In this document: positions 16,435 to 25,500 of the stretch, one piece after another
Numbering within the stretch: the stretch's first letter is position 1
How the letters are laid out: every line of letters starts with the position of its first letter
NCBI GenBank assembly: GCA_014385265.1
Contig: JACRTJ010000003.1
Location: 1 to 37,112 of the forward strand
Direction: 5' to 3'
DNA: 37,112 nucleotides
Source: Enterocloster hominis (ex Liu et al. 2021)
Lineage (GTDB): Bacteria; Bacillota; Clostridia; Lachnospirales; Lachnospiraceae
The notes under the pieces: model-generated
Seen by the model: only the letters and a program-made list of their open reading frames with translations
Told to the model about the DNA's origin: nothing
The model's database searches: none
Made by a program: the position numbers and the translations under genes

Positions 16435-18408
16435 ATGTCAGAAAAAGAGAAAATGAACGTGAACACGGCTCCAGCCGTGGATACTTCCACAGGAACGGCG
16501 GAAGACGTGGAAGCCATCATGAAAAAATATGACAGGGAATCCAATACCCGTATCTGGGAGGGTGTTCCCAAGAAGGTCGTCCGCTATCTGCTGGCGGCGT
16601 TTGCCCTGCTAATGGTGTATATGAACCTGTTTGCCAACTGGGATGAACGGGTGCGCCGCTCCCTGTTTGTGGGGATCGTCATAATCCTCTCATTCCTGGT
16701 GTATCCGGCAAAAAAGGGCAGCACGAAGAAAAATCATATTCCCATTTATGATATCGTGCTGATGGTCCTGGGAGCCGGTGCCTATTTCTATTTTGTCATC
16801 AACTTTAAGACCATCATCGGCCATGCCACCCGGATCAGCCAGCTGGAGGTCATTGTGGGCATCATCGGTATCCTGGTGCTGGCGGAGACCTGCCGGAGAG
16901 TGGTGGGCATTCCGATCCTCTGCGTGGCGACAGTGTTTATCGGCTATGCCTTCTACAGCGGCCTGGGAGCCGGAAGAGCCTTCCCCCAGGTATTAAAATC
17001 CATCGTTTATAATCTGTTTTATACCACCAGCGGCGTCATCGGAACTCCCATCGGCGTCTGCTCCACGTATATCGCGCTGTTTATCCTGTTCGGCGCATTC
17101 CTGGAGGCCACGGGGATCTCGGAGTTCTTTATCCAGTTGGCCAACTCCCTGGCGGGCGCTTCCACCGGAGGTCCGGCCAAGGTGGCCGTCATCTCCTCGG
17201 CCCTCTGCGGAATGGTATCCGGAAGTTCTGTGGGGAATACAGTTACCACCGGCTCCGTGACGATCCCGCTGATGAAAAAGACGGGCTACAAGGGCGAATT
17301 TGCCGGAGCTGTTGAGGCAGCGGCCTCCACTGGAGGACAGATCATGCCGCCGATCATGGGCGCGGCCGCCTTCCTGATGGCGGAGATGGTAGGCGTCCAG
17401 TACAGTGAGATCGCCATGCGGGCCATCTTCCCGGCGCTTTTATATTTCACTGGTATCTTTATTACGGTACACCTGGAAGCCAAACGGCTGGGCTTAAAGG
17501 GCATCGCCAAAGAGGATCTGCCCAAATTCGTTCCTCTGTTCATCCGTCAGGGATACCTGCTGATCCCGCTGGTGACGCTGGTGGCCATGGTCATGATGGG
17601 CTACACCATGTCCCGTTCAGCCGTGATCGCCACGCTGTTGGCGATCCTGGTGAGCATCCCCAATAAAAGTACCCGTATGAATCCCACGCGGTTTGTGAAC
17701 GCTCTGGAAACGGGCGGAAAGAATACTCTTTCCGTGGCCGTGGCCTGCGGCATCGCCGGGATCATCGCCGGTGTGGTTACCATGACCGGTCTGGGACAGA
17801 TCCTGATCTCTGCCATCGTCAGTGTGGCCGGTGACCGTGTGATCATCGCCCTGTTCCTTACGATGCTGACGTGTATCGTCCTGGGTATGGGCGTTCCCAC
17901 CACTGCCAACTACATCATCATGGCCACCACCTGCGCCCCCATCCTGGTAAACGGCATGGGGATCAACAAGATCGCGGCCAATATGTTCGTATTCTATTTC
18001 GGCATTGTGGCGGATATTACGCCTCCGGTGGCCCTGGCAGCCTATGCAGGCTCTGCCATTGCCAAATCCAATCCCATGAAGACGGCTTTAAACGCTTCCC
18101 GTCTTGCAATCGCGGCCTTCATCGTGCCGTATATCTTCGCCTTTAACCCGGCGATGCTGTTCATTGACGCAGACGTGGTCCAGGTGGTGATCATCATCGT
18201 CACCTCCCTGGTGGGCCTGACCGGCGTGGCCGGAGGCCTGGAGGGCTATATGGTGACCAATATGAATCCCATCCAGAGGATCCTGGCCGTGGTCGGCGGT
18301 CTCTGCCTGATCATTCCAGGCACGGTCACAGACCTGGCGGGGATCGCCATTGTAGGAGCCTCTGTGGTCTGGCAGCTTGCAGATAAAAAGAAGCGGGCTG
18401 CGGCGTAG
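16435..18408 (+). CDS. TRAP transporter fused permease (small + large subunits)
   Basis: A 657-residue inner-membrane protein joining the 4-TM small and 12-TM large TRAP permease parts, which uses the sodium gradient to import the substrate delivered by the TAXI receptor. Residues 1-45 are a polar cytosolic tail. Hydrophobic segments begin near 48. The DctM-like core is seen in SGSSVGNTVTTGSVTIPLMKK, AAASTGGQIMPPIMGAAAF and LGMGVPTTANYIIMATT. The ATG at 16435 is chosen because AAAGGAGGGGG lies ahead of it; an in-frame upstream start at 16402 overlaps the DUF1850 gene and has no ribosome site. It is the last gene of the operon, followed by a terminator. Confidence 0.93.
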   Translation: MSEKEKMNVNTAPAVDTSTGTAEDVEAIMKKYDRESNTRIWEGVPKKVVRYLLAAFALLMVYMNLFANWDERVRRSLFVGIVIILSFLVYPAKKGSTKKNHIPIYDIVLMVLGAGAYFYFVINFKTIIGHATRISQLEVIVGIIGILVLAETCRRVVGIPILCVATVFIGYAFYSGLGAGRAFPQVLKSIVYNLFYTTSGVIGTPIGVCSTYIALFILFGAFLEATGISEFFIQLANSLAGASTGGPAKVAVISSALCGMVSGSSVGNTVTTGSVTIPLMKKTGYKGEFAGAVEAAASTGGQIMPPIMGAAAFLMAEMVGVQYSEIAMRAIFPALLYFTGIFITVHLEAKRLGLKGIAKEDLPKFVPLFIRQGYLLIPLVTLVAMVMMGYTMSRSAVIATLLAILVSIPNKSTRMNPTRFVNALETGGKNTLSVAVACGIAGIIAGVVTMTGLGQILISAIVSVAGDRVIIALFLTMLTCIVLGMGVPTTANYIIMATTCAPILVNGMGINKIAANMFVFYFGIVADITPPVALAAYAGSAIAKSNPMKTALNASRLAIAAFIVPYIFAFNPAMLFIDADVVQVVIIIVTSLVGLTGVAGGLEGYMVTNMNPIQRILAVVGGLCLIIPGTVTDLAGIAIVGASVVWQLADKKKRAAA

Positions 18409-18451
18409 GAGATAAACAGCGGAAGAGGATCCAACAGAAGATAAAAAAATA

Positions 18452-18488
18452 GGGAGCCCGCACCAGCCGGTGTGCGGGCTCCCTTCTT
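18452..18488. terminator. bidirectional terminator after the TRAP operon
   Basis: A perfect 12-bp GC-rich stem (18452-18463 with 18472-18483). An A-run lies before it and TTCTT after it. It separates the rightward TRAP operon from the leftward operon that ends at 18517. Confidence 0.85.
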
Positions 18489-18516
18489 GCACAAATAGAA
18501 GGAATTTGTATGCGGA

Positions 18517-18744
18517 TTATTTCTCTTCCTTATAATTGCTCAGATCATAAGGCGTGGAGAGGATCACAATGGCGGCCACAGTGATGATGATCCCCAGGAT
18601 CATGAGGACGCCGGATCCATTATGTAAAAATTTCATGACTGCTCCAATGGGGATCAGCGCGTTTCCGATGAACAGAAGGATCAGGAAATATACGCGTCCC
18701 AGAAGCTTTCCGTGTTTGGAATCTAAAAATTTCTGAATGTTCAT
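18517..18744 (-). CDS. small two-TM membrane protein
   Basis: A 75-residue protein with two hydrophobic segments (about 19-40 and 46-64), a basic N terminus (KFLDSKHGKLLGR) and a charged C-terminal tail, so both ends probably face the cytosol. The family is not recognised. The ATG overlaps the stop of the upstream transporter gene as TAATG, indicating coupled translation and probably a 1:1 accessory role. An in-frame start four codons upstream lies inside the transporter gene and is less likely. Confidence 0.65.
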   Translation of the reverse strand: MNIQKFLDSKHGKLLGRVYFLILLFIGNALIPIGAVMKFLHNGSGVLMILGIIITVAAIVILSTPYDLSNYKEEK

Positions 18745-20090
18745 TATGCTGGCCACACTCCCATCTTACTCATGATAAAGGTGATAAATACAATGTTCAG
18801 GACCGAAATGCAGGCAAGGATGCCGGCGTTGAAGAATCTGGACTGGATGACCTTTTTGCCCAGGTATCTGGGATCATTGCCCAGGAGATACCAGGAGTTG
18901 CCGGAGATCCAGTTAAATAAGGACTGCATGGCGGCGATGAATACGACCACCATCACAGGCTTTCCAAAGAATGCGCCTAAGAAGCCGATCTGGGGAGCCA
19001 GGACGATGAACGGATGGTACCAGGCCTTGGTGTCCTTCTTTACATTTGTAGACTGATAGAAGGAGGTGGCGCAGGTAACACTCAGGCCGATCATGGAAGA
19101 GCACACAAGGGCGATGATACCGATGTAGAAGCCCAGCTGGATCCAGATGGACGGAATTACGGAAACCAGGGCATTGCAGAGCGCTGTGGAGTCGGTGGGG
19201 ATCCCTTCCTGTCCGGCAAAAGCCTCGGCAAAGGCGATGGAAACGAAGGAAAGCACCAGAGTCACCGGGATCAGTCCGCCGAACACGGCGTCAAAGCGGC
19301 CCAGAGTCTCATGGTTTTCAGAATATCCGCGGGATTCCATACCGTTGTTGAACAGTACCCAGTCCATGACGCCGATGGTGGCGGTCAGGGAGGCGATGAG
19401 CATGACGATGCCGTCGATTCCGCTGGGCAGTGTCGGGATCAGAAGTCCTTTGATCATGGCCTTAAAGTCCACGCCGGTGACACAGAGAACAGCGCCGAAT
19501 ACCACCAGCATGATGCCAATGAGGATCTTCATGGCGTTTTCTACGATCTTAACGCCCTTGGGGTTATCGCCGGAGCCGTACATTAAGGAAAGAGGTACGG
19601 AGATGGCAACCAGTAAGATCCAGCTGATGTTCTTGGGAACATTGATGTTCACCACCGAGAACAGGGCGGTAACAGCGTCTGCGCCCAGGGCGTACTGGCC
19701 GAAGTTATAAACGATCGATGCGACGAAGCAGGCCACGAGTCCGGTGGCAAAGCTTCCGAAAAATTTTCCATGGAATTTATCCTGGGCCTTGATGACAGAG
19801 ATCTCCGATGCGGTCACGAACCGGGTGGCCAGGGCCAGCATAAAAAGGCCCAGGGCGAAGGAGTACAGCGGGATCCAGAGCATATCGTAGCCGTAGGCGG
19901 CGCCCAGGGTCACGGAGCTGGCAAAGGAGCCGGCGCCCAGGGTAAAGGCAGCGTTCATAAAGCCCGGTCCAGAAAGCTTGCAGTAGCCAAAGAATTTCTG
20001 AAGGGGCGGCTTTTTATTTAATTCCTGCAAAAACGCCTTTTCTTTCAGGGCGTTTTCTGAGTAACGTGGATTCACTTCCGTTCCGTTCAT
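18744..20090 (-). CDS. Nramp-related (APC-superfamily) transporter, non-canonical site
   Basis: A 448-residue integral membrane protein with about 11 hydrophobic segments. The start of TM1, SGPGFMNAAFTLGAGSFASS, and the following AAYGYDMLW align by eye with the Nramp pattern GPGF...DPGNF...GAQFGY.LLW. However, the metal-binding DPGN is replaced by GAGS, and the TM6 MPH motif by MDW (TIGVMDWVLFNN). The known Mn/Fe ligands are therefore missing and the substrate is probably not a transition metal; an organic substrate or another cation is possible. It is the middle gene of a leftward operon, 16 bases after the ATC-hydrolase-family gene and coupled to the small membrane protein. Ribosome site AGGAGG precedes the ATG. 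Confidence 0.65.
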   Translation of the reverse strand: MNGTEVNPRYSENALKEKAFLQELNKKPPLQKFFGYCKLSGPGFMNAAFTLGAGSFASSVTLGAAYGYDMLWIPLYSFALGLFMLALATRFVTASEISVIKAQDKFHGKFFGSFATGLVACFVASIVYNFGQYALGADAVTALFSVVNINVPKNISWILLVAISVPLSLMYGSGDNPKGVKIVENAMKILIGIMLVVFGAVLCVTGVDFKAMIKGLLIPTLPSGIDGIVMLIASLTATIGVMDWVLFNNGMESRGYSENHETLGRFDAVFGGLIPVTLVLSFVSIAFAEAFAGQEGIPTDSTALCNALVSVIPSIWIQLGFYIGIIALVCSSMIGLSVTCATSFYQSTNVKKDTKAWYHPFIVLAPQIGFLGAFFGKPVMVVVFIAAMQSLFNWISGNSWYLLGNDPRYLGKKVIQSRFFNAGILACISVLNIVFITFIMSKMGVWPA

Positions 20091-20106
20091 GTTTACATCC
20101 TCCTGA

Positions 20107-20595
20107 TTATTTGGTCTGGTCTTCCAGACAGGTCACGATCATTTCGCATGGAGCGCAGGGACCGTCGGTGAAGAGCGCAGGGCGCTTAAAGTCGATCTTT
20201 CCGAAAAAGGCCTCGTTGAGGGCAATGTCGATCTCCTCGCAGTAGAGCTTTCCGGCGTTTTCAAGTCCGATCTCACGAAAAGCCGTGGAAAACGGACAGA
20301 CGCGGTTGATCTCTCTCAGTGTATTCCCCTCCACGAAAGAGTCGCAGTCCCACGCCTCATTGGCCGGATAATCGGAATATTCCTCCACCGTGTGGAAGGT
20401 GACTTCCTTTCCGTCCTTTTTGATGTTTTCGATGATCTTCTGGGCCCTCATGTTGGCGAAGCGGCGTACCGCGCGCTTTACGACGGCTTCTCCCTTTTCC
20501 TGTCCCATTTCCTGGAGCACCTCATCGGCCATGACCGCAAACAGCTTTGCCATGGTCTCGGTGACCTTTCCCACGGGATCCTGTGGGTTGTACAT
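20107..20595 (-). CDS. L-2-amino-thiazoline-4-carboxylate (ATC) hydrolase family protein
   Basis: A 162-residue cytosolic protein resembling the ATC hydrolase family, whose founding Pseudomonas enzyme opens L-2-amino-thiazoline-4-carboxylate on the way to cysteine. Seen here: the helical N-terminal half with RRFANMRAQKII, NRVCPFSTAFREIGLE, the core YCEEIDIALNEAFF, and the C-terminal DGPCAPCEM with two cysteines. Many Firmicute members are annotated this way without biochemical proof. AAGGAGGGGG precedes the ATG, and a small hairpin (20609-20626) abuts it. It is the first gene of the operon with the Nramp-related transporter, suggesting the transporter brings in what the enzyme acts on. Confidence 0.7.
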   Translation of the reverse strand: MYNPQDPVGKVTETMAKLFAVMADEVLQEMGQEKGEAVVKRAVRRFANMRAQKIIENIKKDGKEVTFHTVEEYSDYPANEAWDCDSFVEGNTLREINRVCPFSTAFREIGLENAGKLYCEEIDIALNEAFFGKIDFKRPALFTDGPCAPCEMIVTCLEDQTK

Positions 20596-20608
20596 CCTTT
20601 CCCCCTCC

Positions 20609-20626
20609 TTTTCATTTTTATGAAAA
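20609..20626. repeat. inverted repeat next to the ribosome site
   Basis: TTTTCAT (20609-20615) and ATGAAAA (20620-20626) form a short AT-rich hairpin just upstream of the ATC-hydrolase-family ribosome site. It could modulate translation or be an operator. No clear promoter is seen in 20596-20716. Confidence 0.3.
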
Positions 20627-20716
20627 TTTTATGGATTACAGAAAAAGTTTAGCATTTTAAAAGCCAGAAGTGGGCATAAATGATGCAAAAGGCAGGAAAA
20701 ATGTAGTGAAAATCCG

Positions 20717-22519
20717 TCAGACTGCACAAGAGGACGGGGCCACGCCGAACAGGACAAAGGAAACCTCAAAGCGGCCGTCCTGTGCCTTGAGATTTAAGGT
20801 CCCGCCGTAGCCGGCCACAGCCTCCTGGACGTTGGGGAGCCCCAGGCCATGGCCCTCAGAATCCGGCTTGGTGGTGGCAAAGCCGGAGCGGATGGAGGCA
20901 TCCGGATCCATGGAATTACAGATGCCGCAGACCAGCATCCCCTTTTTATACAGGAGCTTTACCAGGATCCTTTTTTCCGAGTCCCCGCTCTGGTTTAAAC
21001 AGGCTTCGATGGCATTTTCCAGGATATTGCCGAAAATGATGCCGCAGTCCACCATGTCGATCTTCATGTTTTTTACCACCATGATCTCGGTGTCCACCTG
21101 GATCCCGCTGGCGGCTGCCTGGTCCAGCTTGGAGGTAAGGACCGCGTCCAGAAACGGATTGCCGGTGTTGACAAGCTGACGGGAGCGGGTATGGAGCTCC
21201 AGCTGGTCCCGGATCCTGGAGGTGTAGTCCAGGGCCTCGGCCGTTTTCCCGGAGGCCAGGAGGGTCTGGACCATCTGCCAGTGGTTCTTCATATCATGGC
21301 GCAGCTTCCGGTACTGGCTTTCCCGCCCCTCGATGGCCTTATAGTGGCGGACCTGCTCATTGAGCTGCTGCTCCAGATTTTTCCGCTCCAGGCTCTGACG
21401 GTAGATCCGGGCGGTCTCCGGCACCAGCAGGACCAGGTTATAAAGGATCAGCAGAACAGCTCCGGTGACCAGGCTGCGGATGGCGACTACGGGCTGGAAA
21501 TTGTAAAACAGCAGATAGATGAAAAAGGTAAAAAAGCTGATGACGATCCCGATGTAGACCGTGTGCATTTTCCTGTTTTCCGATACCTCAGCGCTGAGAT
21601 AGCAGATGCAGACCATAAGGGTGCAGATGAACAGGAACCAGAGGGACTGCTCCAGCCGGTAAAAGGGGATGTAGCCGGCCATGATCACCGCCACAGAGAG
21701 GATCAGGACCGCAAAGTGGAACAGACAGAGAAAGGTAAAGATCCCCGGATAGGTTTTGGGAAATTCCAGGGAGATGTACCGGTATAAAAGCACCGGGATG
21801 ATGAAGATGGCAACACATTTGACGGTGTCGATGGCGTAGCCGCTGAGCACGGAGCTGGCCAGGGAGGATTCACAGAGGATCCAGACGGCAAAGCCTAAAA
21901 AGCAGAAGCCGATGGCGGAAACGCAAGTCTGTATTTTGTATACATAACGGAATACGGAGCCCGCCAGAAGGATCACCAGGGCAACAAAAAATAAGACTCC
22001 GGAGGTGATGAGATGGAGGGGGCCGGACATGGCCAGGTTATTGAACAGGGCGTTCCGGGAGCCAAAGCAGATCCGTGGGGTCTTGTGGATCTCATATTCG
22101 GCAGCAGGAGCCGGGGCGTCCCCTAAAAAAGCAGGCTCAAACTGGACCTCCAGGCGGGACAGGGAGAGAGCGCCGGACGGGTCCAGGGGGATCAGAAACC
22201 AGGTATCGGGACTGATCTCAAGAACCTCACAGTCCTCCGGGACCGGGATCTCCCGGCCGTCCGCCAGGACTCGGGACGGCTTCTGGCCGCTGACTGCCAG
22301 GAAGGGCCGTTCCACCCGGTCGCCGGGAAGGGCGCAGGAAAACGACAGGACGCCCTTCCGGGCCTCCTGATGGTCAAAATGGACGATGCTTCCAGAGCTT
22401 GTGAGCTCCAGAAACGTATGGTAGGAATCCGTGGGCCGTTCCTTTTGGATGGAAAGCAGGAACAGCCAGGAGATATACAAAAACAGCAGCCAGAAGGCAT
22501 GATAGATACGGTTTGCCAC
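20717..22519 (-). CDS. sensor histidine kinase, GHKL/AgrC-like
   Basis: A 600-residue membrane sensor kinase. An N-terminal membrane segment (about 7-23) is followed by an extracytoplasmic domain (about 28-165). Then come seven or so membrane segments (about 170-385) and a coiled-coil linker (about 390-420). The kinase core has the phosphoacceptor motif RHDMKNH (near residue 407), N-box NILENAIEA (near 498) and G-box GHGLGL (near 556), typical of HPK10/GHKL kinases that pair with LytTR regulators. The outer region resembles 7TMR-DISM sensors in layout. It lies 16 bases after the regulator gene on the same strand, making a two-component operon. The signal is unknown. Confidence 0.88.
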   Translation of the reverse strand: MANRIYHAFWLLFLYISWLFLLSIQKERPTDSYHTFLELTSSGSIVHFDHQEARKGVLSFSCALPGDRVERPFLAVSGQKPSRVLADGREIPVPEDCEVLEISPDTWFLIPLDPSGALSLSRLEVQFEPAFLGDAPAPAAEYEIHKTPRICFGSRNALFNNLAMSGPLHLITSGVLFFVALVILLAGSVFRYVYKIQTCVSAIGFCFLGFAVWILCESSLASSVLSGYAIDTVKCVAIFIIPVLLYRYISLEFPKTYPGIFTFLCLFHFAVLILSVAVIMAGYIPFYRLEQSLWFLFICTLMVCICYLSAEVSENRKMHTVYIGIVISFFTFFIYLLFYNFQPVVAIRSLVTGAVLLILYNLVLLVPETARIYRQSLERKNLEQQLNEQVRHYKAIEGRESQYRKLRHDMKNHWQMVQTLLASGKTAEALDYTSRIRDQLELHTRSRQLVNTGNPFLDAVLTSKLDQAAASGIQVDTEIMVVKNMKIDMVDCGIIFGNILENAIEACLNQSGDSEKRILVKLLYKKGMLVCGICNSMDPDASIRSGFATTKPDSEGHGLGLPNVQEAVAGYGGTLNLKAQDGRFEVSFVLFGVAPSSCAV

Positions 22520-22535
22520 AGCTCCTCCTCTCTGC

Positions 22536-23267
22536 TCAGACCATGGAAAGGCCGTTGAGCAGGTAATTCTGGTAATGCTCCCGGGAATCGGCGTATTTCT
22601 GGCCGATGGGGATCACAGTCCGGTCGATGCAGACAAATTCTTTTCCACTGAGATAATCCACATTTTCAAAGTTTACGATATAGGAGCGGTGGACCCGGTG
22701 AAAGGATTCCGGCGGGAGCTGCTGCTCCAGGTCAGAGATATTTCCATAAAATTCAATGGGCGGCCCGGCCTTCACATGGATCTCGATGATCCGGTTCTTT
22801 ACCTCGAAAAAAATAATGTCCGTCAGGAGGACAGAGCCAATGGTCTTTCCAAATTTATATGTAAATTTTTCCTTCCGCCCCTTTTCAGCCAGGGAAACGG
22901 CCTTTAAAAAGACCTTTTCGATCTTCTCCGTCCGCATGTCCTGCTTTAACAGGTAGTGGAGGGGCATCACGTCCAGGGCCTCAAAAACATGCTCCTTGCT
23001 GACCGTGAGAAAGATGATCTGGGCGGTGGGATTTATGGCGCGGAGTTTGGCGGCAGTTTCAATGCCGTTGAGCTTTTTCATCAGGATGTCCAGAAAAAAG
23101 ATGTCAGTGGTCCGGTTTTTATCGTCTGGATCGAAGAGCAGCTCCTCGCCGGAGGAGCAGCAGGATACGGAGGCGGCGATGCTGTGCTTTTGGCAGAGAC
23201 CCTGGATCAGACCACAGAGCTCGTCCCGCATGGCGTCGCTGTCGTCGCAGATGCAGATATGGATCAT
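22536..23267 (-). CDS. LytTR-family response regulator
   Basis: A 243-residue cytosolic regulator. The receiver domain (about 1-120) has the acidic pocket CICDDSD, phosphoacceptor Asp in FFLDILM (near 59) and the conserved Thr/Lys positions (FLTVSKE, YLLKQD). The LytTR DNA-binding domain (about 135-240) has DIIFFEVKNRIIEIH, the FHRVHRSYIVN block and IPIGQKY. The partner kinase follows directly. A consensus promoter and a large dyad precede it, suggesting autoregulation. Possible targets nearby are the leftward transporter operon downstream or feoAB upstream, but no repeated LytTR site was recognised. Confidence 0.9.
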   Translation of the reverse strand: MIHICICDDSDAMRDELCGLIQGLCQKHSIAASVSCCSSGEELLFDPDDKNRTTDIFFLDILMKKLNGIETAAKLRAINPTAQIIFLTVSKEHVFEALDVMPLHYLLKQDMRTEKIEKVFLKAVSLAEKGRKEKFTYKFGKTIGSVLLTDIIFFEVKNRIIEIHVKAGPPIEFYGNISDLEQQLPPESFHRVHRSYIVNFENVDYLSGKEFVCIDRTVIPIGQKYADSREHYQNYLLNGLSMV

Positions 23268-23300
23268 AGGATGGTTTCCCCCTTTTCCTTTTTGATACTG

Positions 23301-23329
23301 ATTATATCATTCTATGATGTTTGGGTCAA
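23301..23329 (-). promoter_or_regulatory. promoter of the two-component operon
   Basis: On the minus strand TTGACC (23329-23324) and TATAAT (23306-23301) are separated by 17 bases. The -35 is embedded in an arm of the dyad at 23323-23352. Confidence 0.65.
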
Positions 23330-23352
23330 AAGGCTTTTTGACCTTTTGACCC
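23323..23352. promoter_or_regulatory. 10-bp perfect inverted repeat over the -35
   Basis: GGGTCAAAAG (23323-23332) and CTTTTGACCC (23343-23352) with a ten-base centre that again contains TTTTTGAC. No T-run follows on the minus strand, so an operator is more likely than a feoB terminator, although both are possible. Confidence 0.5.
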
Positions 23353-23385
23353 TGGCATCATTACACAGGAGAACGGGGAAGATCA

Positions 23386-25263
23386 TCAGAACACCAGATT
23401 CACCAGTATACAGAGGAGGACGCCGATCCCGGTGGGCAGAAGGATGGATACGGCGGTCCATTTTAAGCTTCCCGTCTCCTTTTTTATGGTGAGGCAGGTG
23501 GTGGAGCAGGGCCAGTGGAACAGGGAGAAAATGGCCATGCAGACGGCGGTCTTAACGGTCCACCCGTTGGCGGACAGCAGGCTTAAAATGGCCGTTTTAT
23601 CGTCCATGGGGGCAAGGACGCCGCTCTGTAAATAGGCCATGAGGATAATGGGCAGGACGATCTCATTGGCGGGAAAGCCAAGGATAAAGGCCATGAGGAT
23701 GATGCCGTCCAGTCCCATAAGGGTCCCAAGGGGATCCAGAAAGCCTGCAATGTGCATAAGGAGGCTTTCTCCGCCCACGGTCAGATTGGCCAGAAGCCAG
23801 ATCACCAGACCGGCCGGGGCGGCCACAGCCACGGCCCGGCCCAGGACGAACAGGGTCCGGTCAAAGATGGAGCGGACGATGACCTTTCCCGGCTGGGGGC
23901 GGCGGTAGGGCGGAAGCTCCAGGGTAAAGGACGAGGGAACGCCCTTTAAAAGAGTCCTGGATAACAGGAATGAGGCCCCAAGGGTGGCCAGGATGGCTGC
24001 CAGGATAAAAAGCGTCAGCACCAGGGCGGTCAGCAGGGAGGAGAGCACCGGGTTTTCCATCGGAAGCCCTGCCCAGACGCCGCCTCCGGCTCCCAGAAGG
24101 GCGATCATGGTCAGCAGCAGGGGGAACCGGCCGTTGCAGGGCATGAGGCTGTTGGTGAGGATGGCGATGAGCCGTTCCCTGGGGGAGTCGATGATCCTGC
24201 ATCCCACCACCCCGGCGGCGTTGCAGCCCAGGCCCATGGCCATGGTCAGGCACTGCTTTCCGCAGGCGCTGCATTTGTGGAAGGCGCCGTCCATATTAAA
24301 GGCCGCCCGGGGCAGATACCCCAGATCCTCCAGCAGAGTGAACAGAGGAAAAAAGATGGCCATGGGAGGCAGCATGACGGACACGATCCAGGCCACCACC
24401 CGGTATACGCCGAAAACAGCCATGTCGATGAACCACTGGGGGAGGCCTATGGAAAGGGCGGCCTCAGCCAGCCGCGGCTCCAGGGAGAAAAACAGGTCCC
24501 ACAGCATGGAGGACGGGTAATTGGCCCCGGTGATGGTGAGCCAGAAGATCCCCAGAAGCAGCAGTACCATGACCGCCGTACCGGTGAAGGGGCCGGTGAG
24601 GATCCGGTCCAGACGCTCTTCCCTTTTTCTGTAATGTTCCTTTGTATAGGTGACCGCCTGGGCCGCCAGGTCTTTGGGGGAGAAGGCGGAGGGGAGCCTC
24701 CGGTACGGAGAGCCCAGGGAGCAGGAGGCGCAGGCACAGGGGCATGAGGCGGCCAGGGAGGCCAGCAGCTTCTTTAAGGTTAACAGGCCTTTGGCCGTCC
24801 GGCCGCAGCAGGGAGTCACAGGGATCCCCAGGGAACGCTCCAGGGCCTTAAAATCGATCCGGATCCCCTTTTTTTCAGCCTCATCGCAGAGATTGACGCA
24901 GAGGACCGCCTGGGGCATGGGACCAGCCTCCTCTCTGTGCTCCAGCAGCCCTGCAGCCTGGGACAGCAGATACAGCCCCCGCTCCAGGCAGGTGGCGTCG
25001 CAGACCACCAGCAGAAAGTCGTAGTCCTCGTTTAAAATAAAATCCTTTGTCAGCTCCTCCTCAGCGGAGCGGGTATCAAAGGAGTAGATGCCGGGAAGGT
25101 CCACAGCGGAAAAATCCTGGCCGCCATAGGAAAACTGTCCCACGGCGCAGGAGACGGTGACTCCGGCCCAGTTGCCGGTGTGCTGGCGGAGCCGGGTCAG
25201 ACCGTTGAAAATGGTGCTTTTTCCCACGTTTGGGTTGCCCATCAGGGCCACGCGCCGCGTCAT
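23386..25263 (-). CDS. feoB: ferrous iron transporter FeoB
   Basis: A 625-residue inner-membrane ferrous iron transporter with a cytosolic GTPase domain. G1 is GNPNVGKST (about 8-16), followed by a switch-region threonine block and G3 DLPG (near 55); G4 is the slightly unusual NLCDE (near 125). The membrane domain starts near 215 and carries the Gate-like blocks FLGC-type CGKQCLTMAMGLGCNAAG and NSLMPCNGRFPLL, with cysteines expected for iron passage. It is shorter than enterobacterial FeoB but normal for a clostridial short form. The start overlaps the end of feoA by four bases (ATGA), so translation is coupled. Confidence 0.95.
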   Translation of the reverse strand: MTRRVALMGNPNVGKSTIFNGLTRLRQHTGNWAGVTVSCAVGQFSYGGQDFSAVDLPGIYSFDTRSAEEELTKDFILNEDYDFLLVVCDATCLERGLYLLSQAAGLLEHREEAGPMPQAVLCVNLCDEAEKKGIRIDFKALERSLGIPVTPCCGRTAKGLLTLKKLLASLAASCPCACASCSLGSPYRRLPSAFSPKDLAAQAVTYTKEHYRKREERLDRILTGPFTGTAVMVLLLLGIFWLTITGANYPSSMLWDLFFSLEPRLAEAALSIGLPQWFIDMAVFGVYRVVAWIVSVMLPPMAIFFPLFTLLEDLGYLPRAAFNMDGAFHKCSACGKQCLTMAMGLGCNAAGVVGCRIIDSPRERLIAILTNSLMPCNGRFPLLLTMIALLGAGGGVWAGLPMENPVLSSLLTALVLTLFILAAILATLGASFLLSRTLLKGVPSSFTLELPPYRRPQPGKVIVRSIFDRTLFVLGRAVAVAAPAGLVIWLLANLTVGGESLLMHIAGFLDPLGTLMGLDGIILMAFILGFPANEIVLPIILMAYLQSGVLAPMDDKTAILSLLSANGWTVKTAVCMAIFSLFHWPCSTTCLTIKKETGSLKWTAVSILLPTGIGVLLCILVNLVF

Positions 25264-25493
25264 GAGAGGGCCTCCACCAGGATCATGCGGCTGTCCTCCT
25301 CCCGGAGGGCGATGACGGCCCCGCGGACCAGATAGGCGGCAATGTTCCCTTTCCGTTTCCGGAGCACGCAGGTGACGGCCTCCTCCGGCTCAAAGCCCAG
25401 GTCAGAAAGCCGCCCGGCCATTAACGGCGGATTGGCCAGCGCCAGGATCTTTGCGGATCCTCCTGTATTTATACTGCTCAATGGTAGTACCAT
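25260..25493 (-). CDS. feoA: FeoA ferrous iron transport accessory protein
   Basis: A small SH3-like cytosolic protein, about 77 residues, that supports FeoB. The typical pattern is LPLSSINTGGSAKIL, then a central RLSDLGFEPEEAVTCV and the end GAVIALREEDSRMILV. I chose the ATG at 25493 because the protein then has normal FeoA length. A GTG at 25511 in the same frame would add six residues. The region has an inverted repeat (25501-25507 with 25521-25527) that pairs the GAGTGAG serving as ribosome site, so folding of the leader could limit translation. It overlaps feoB by four bases. Confidence 0.9.
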   Translation of the reverse strand: MVLPLSSINTGGSAKILALANPPLMAGRLSDLGFEPEEAVTCVLRKRKGNIAAYLVRGAVIALREEDSRMILVEALS

Positions 25494-25500
25494 GAAATCA

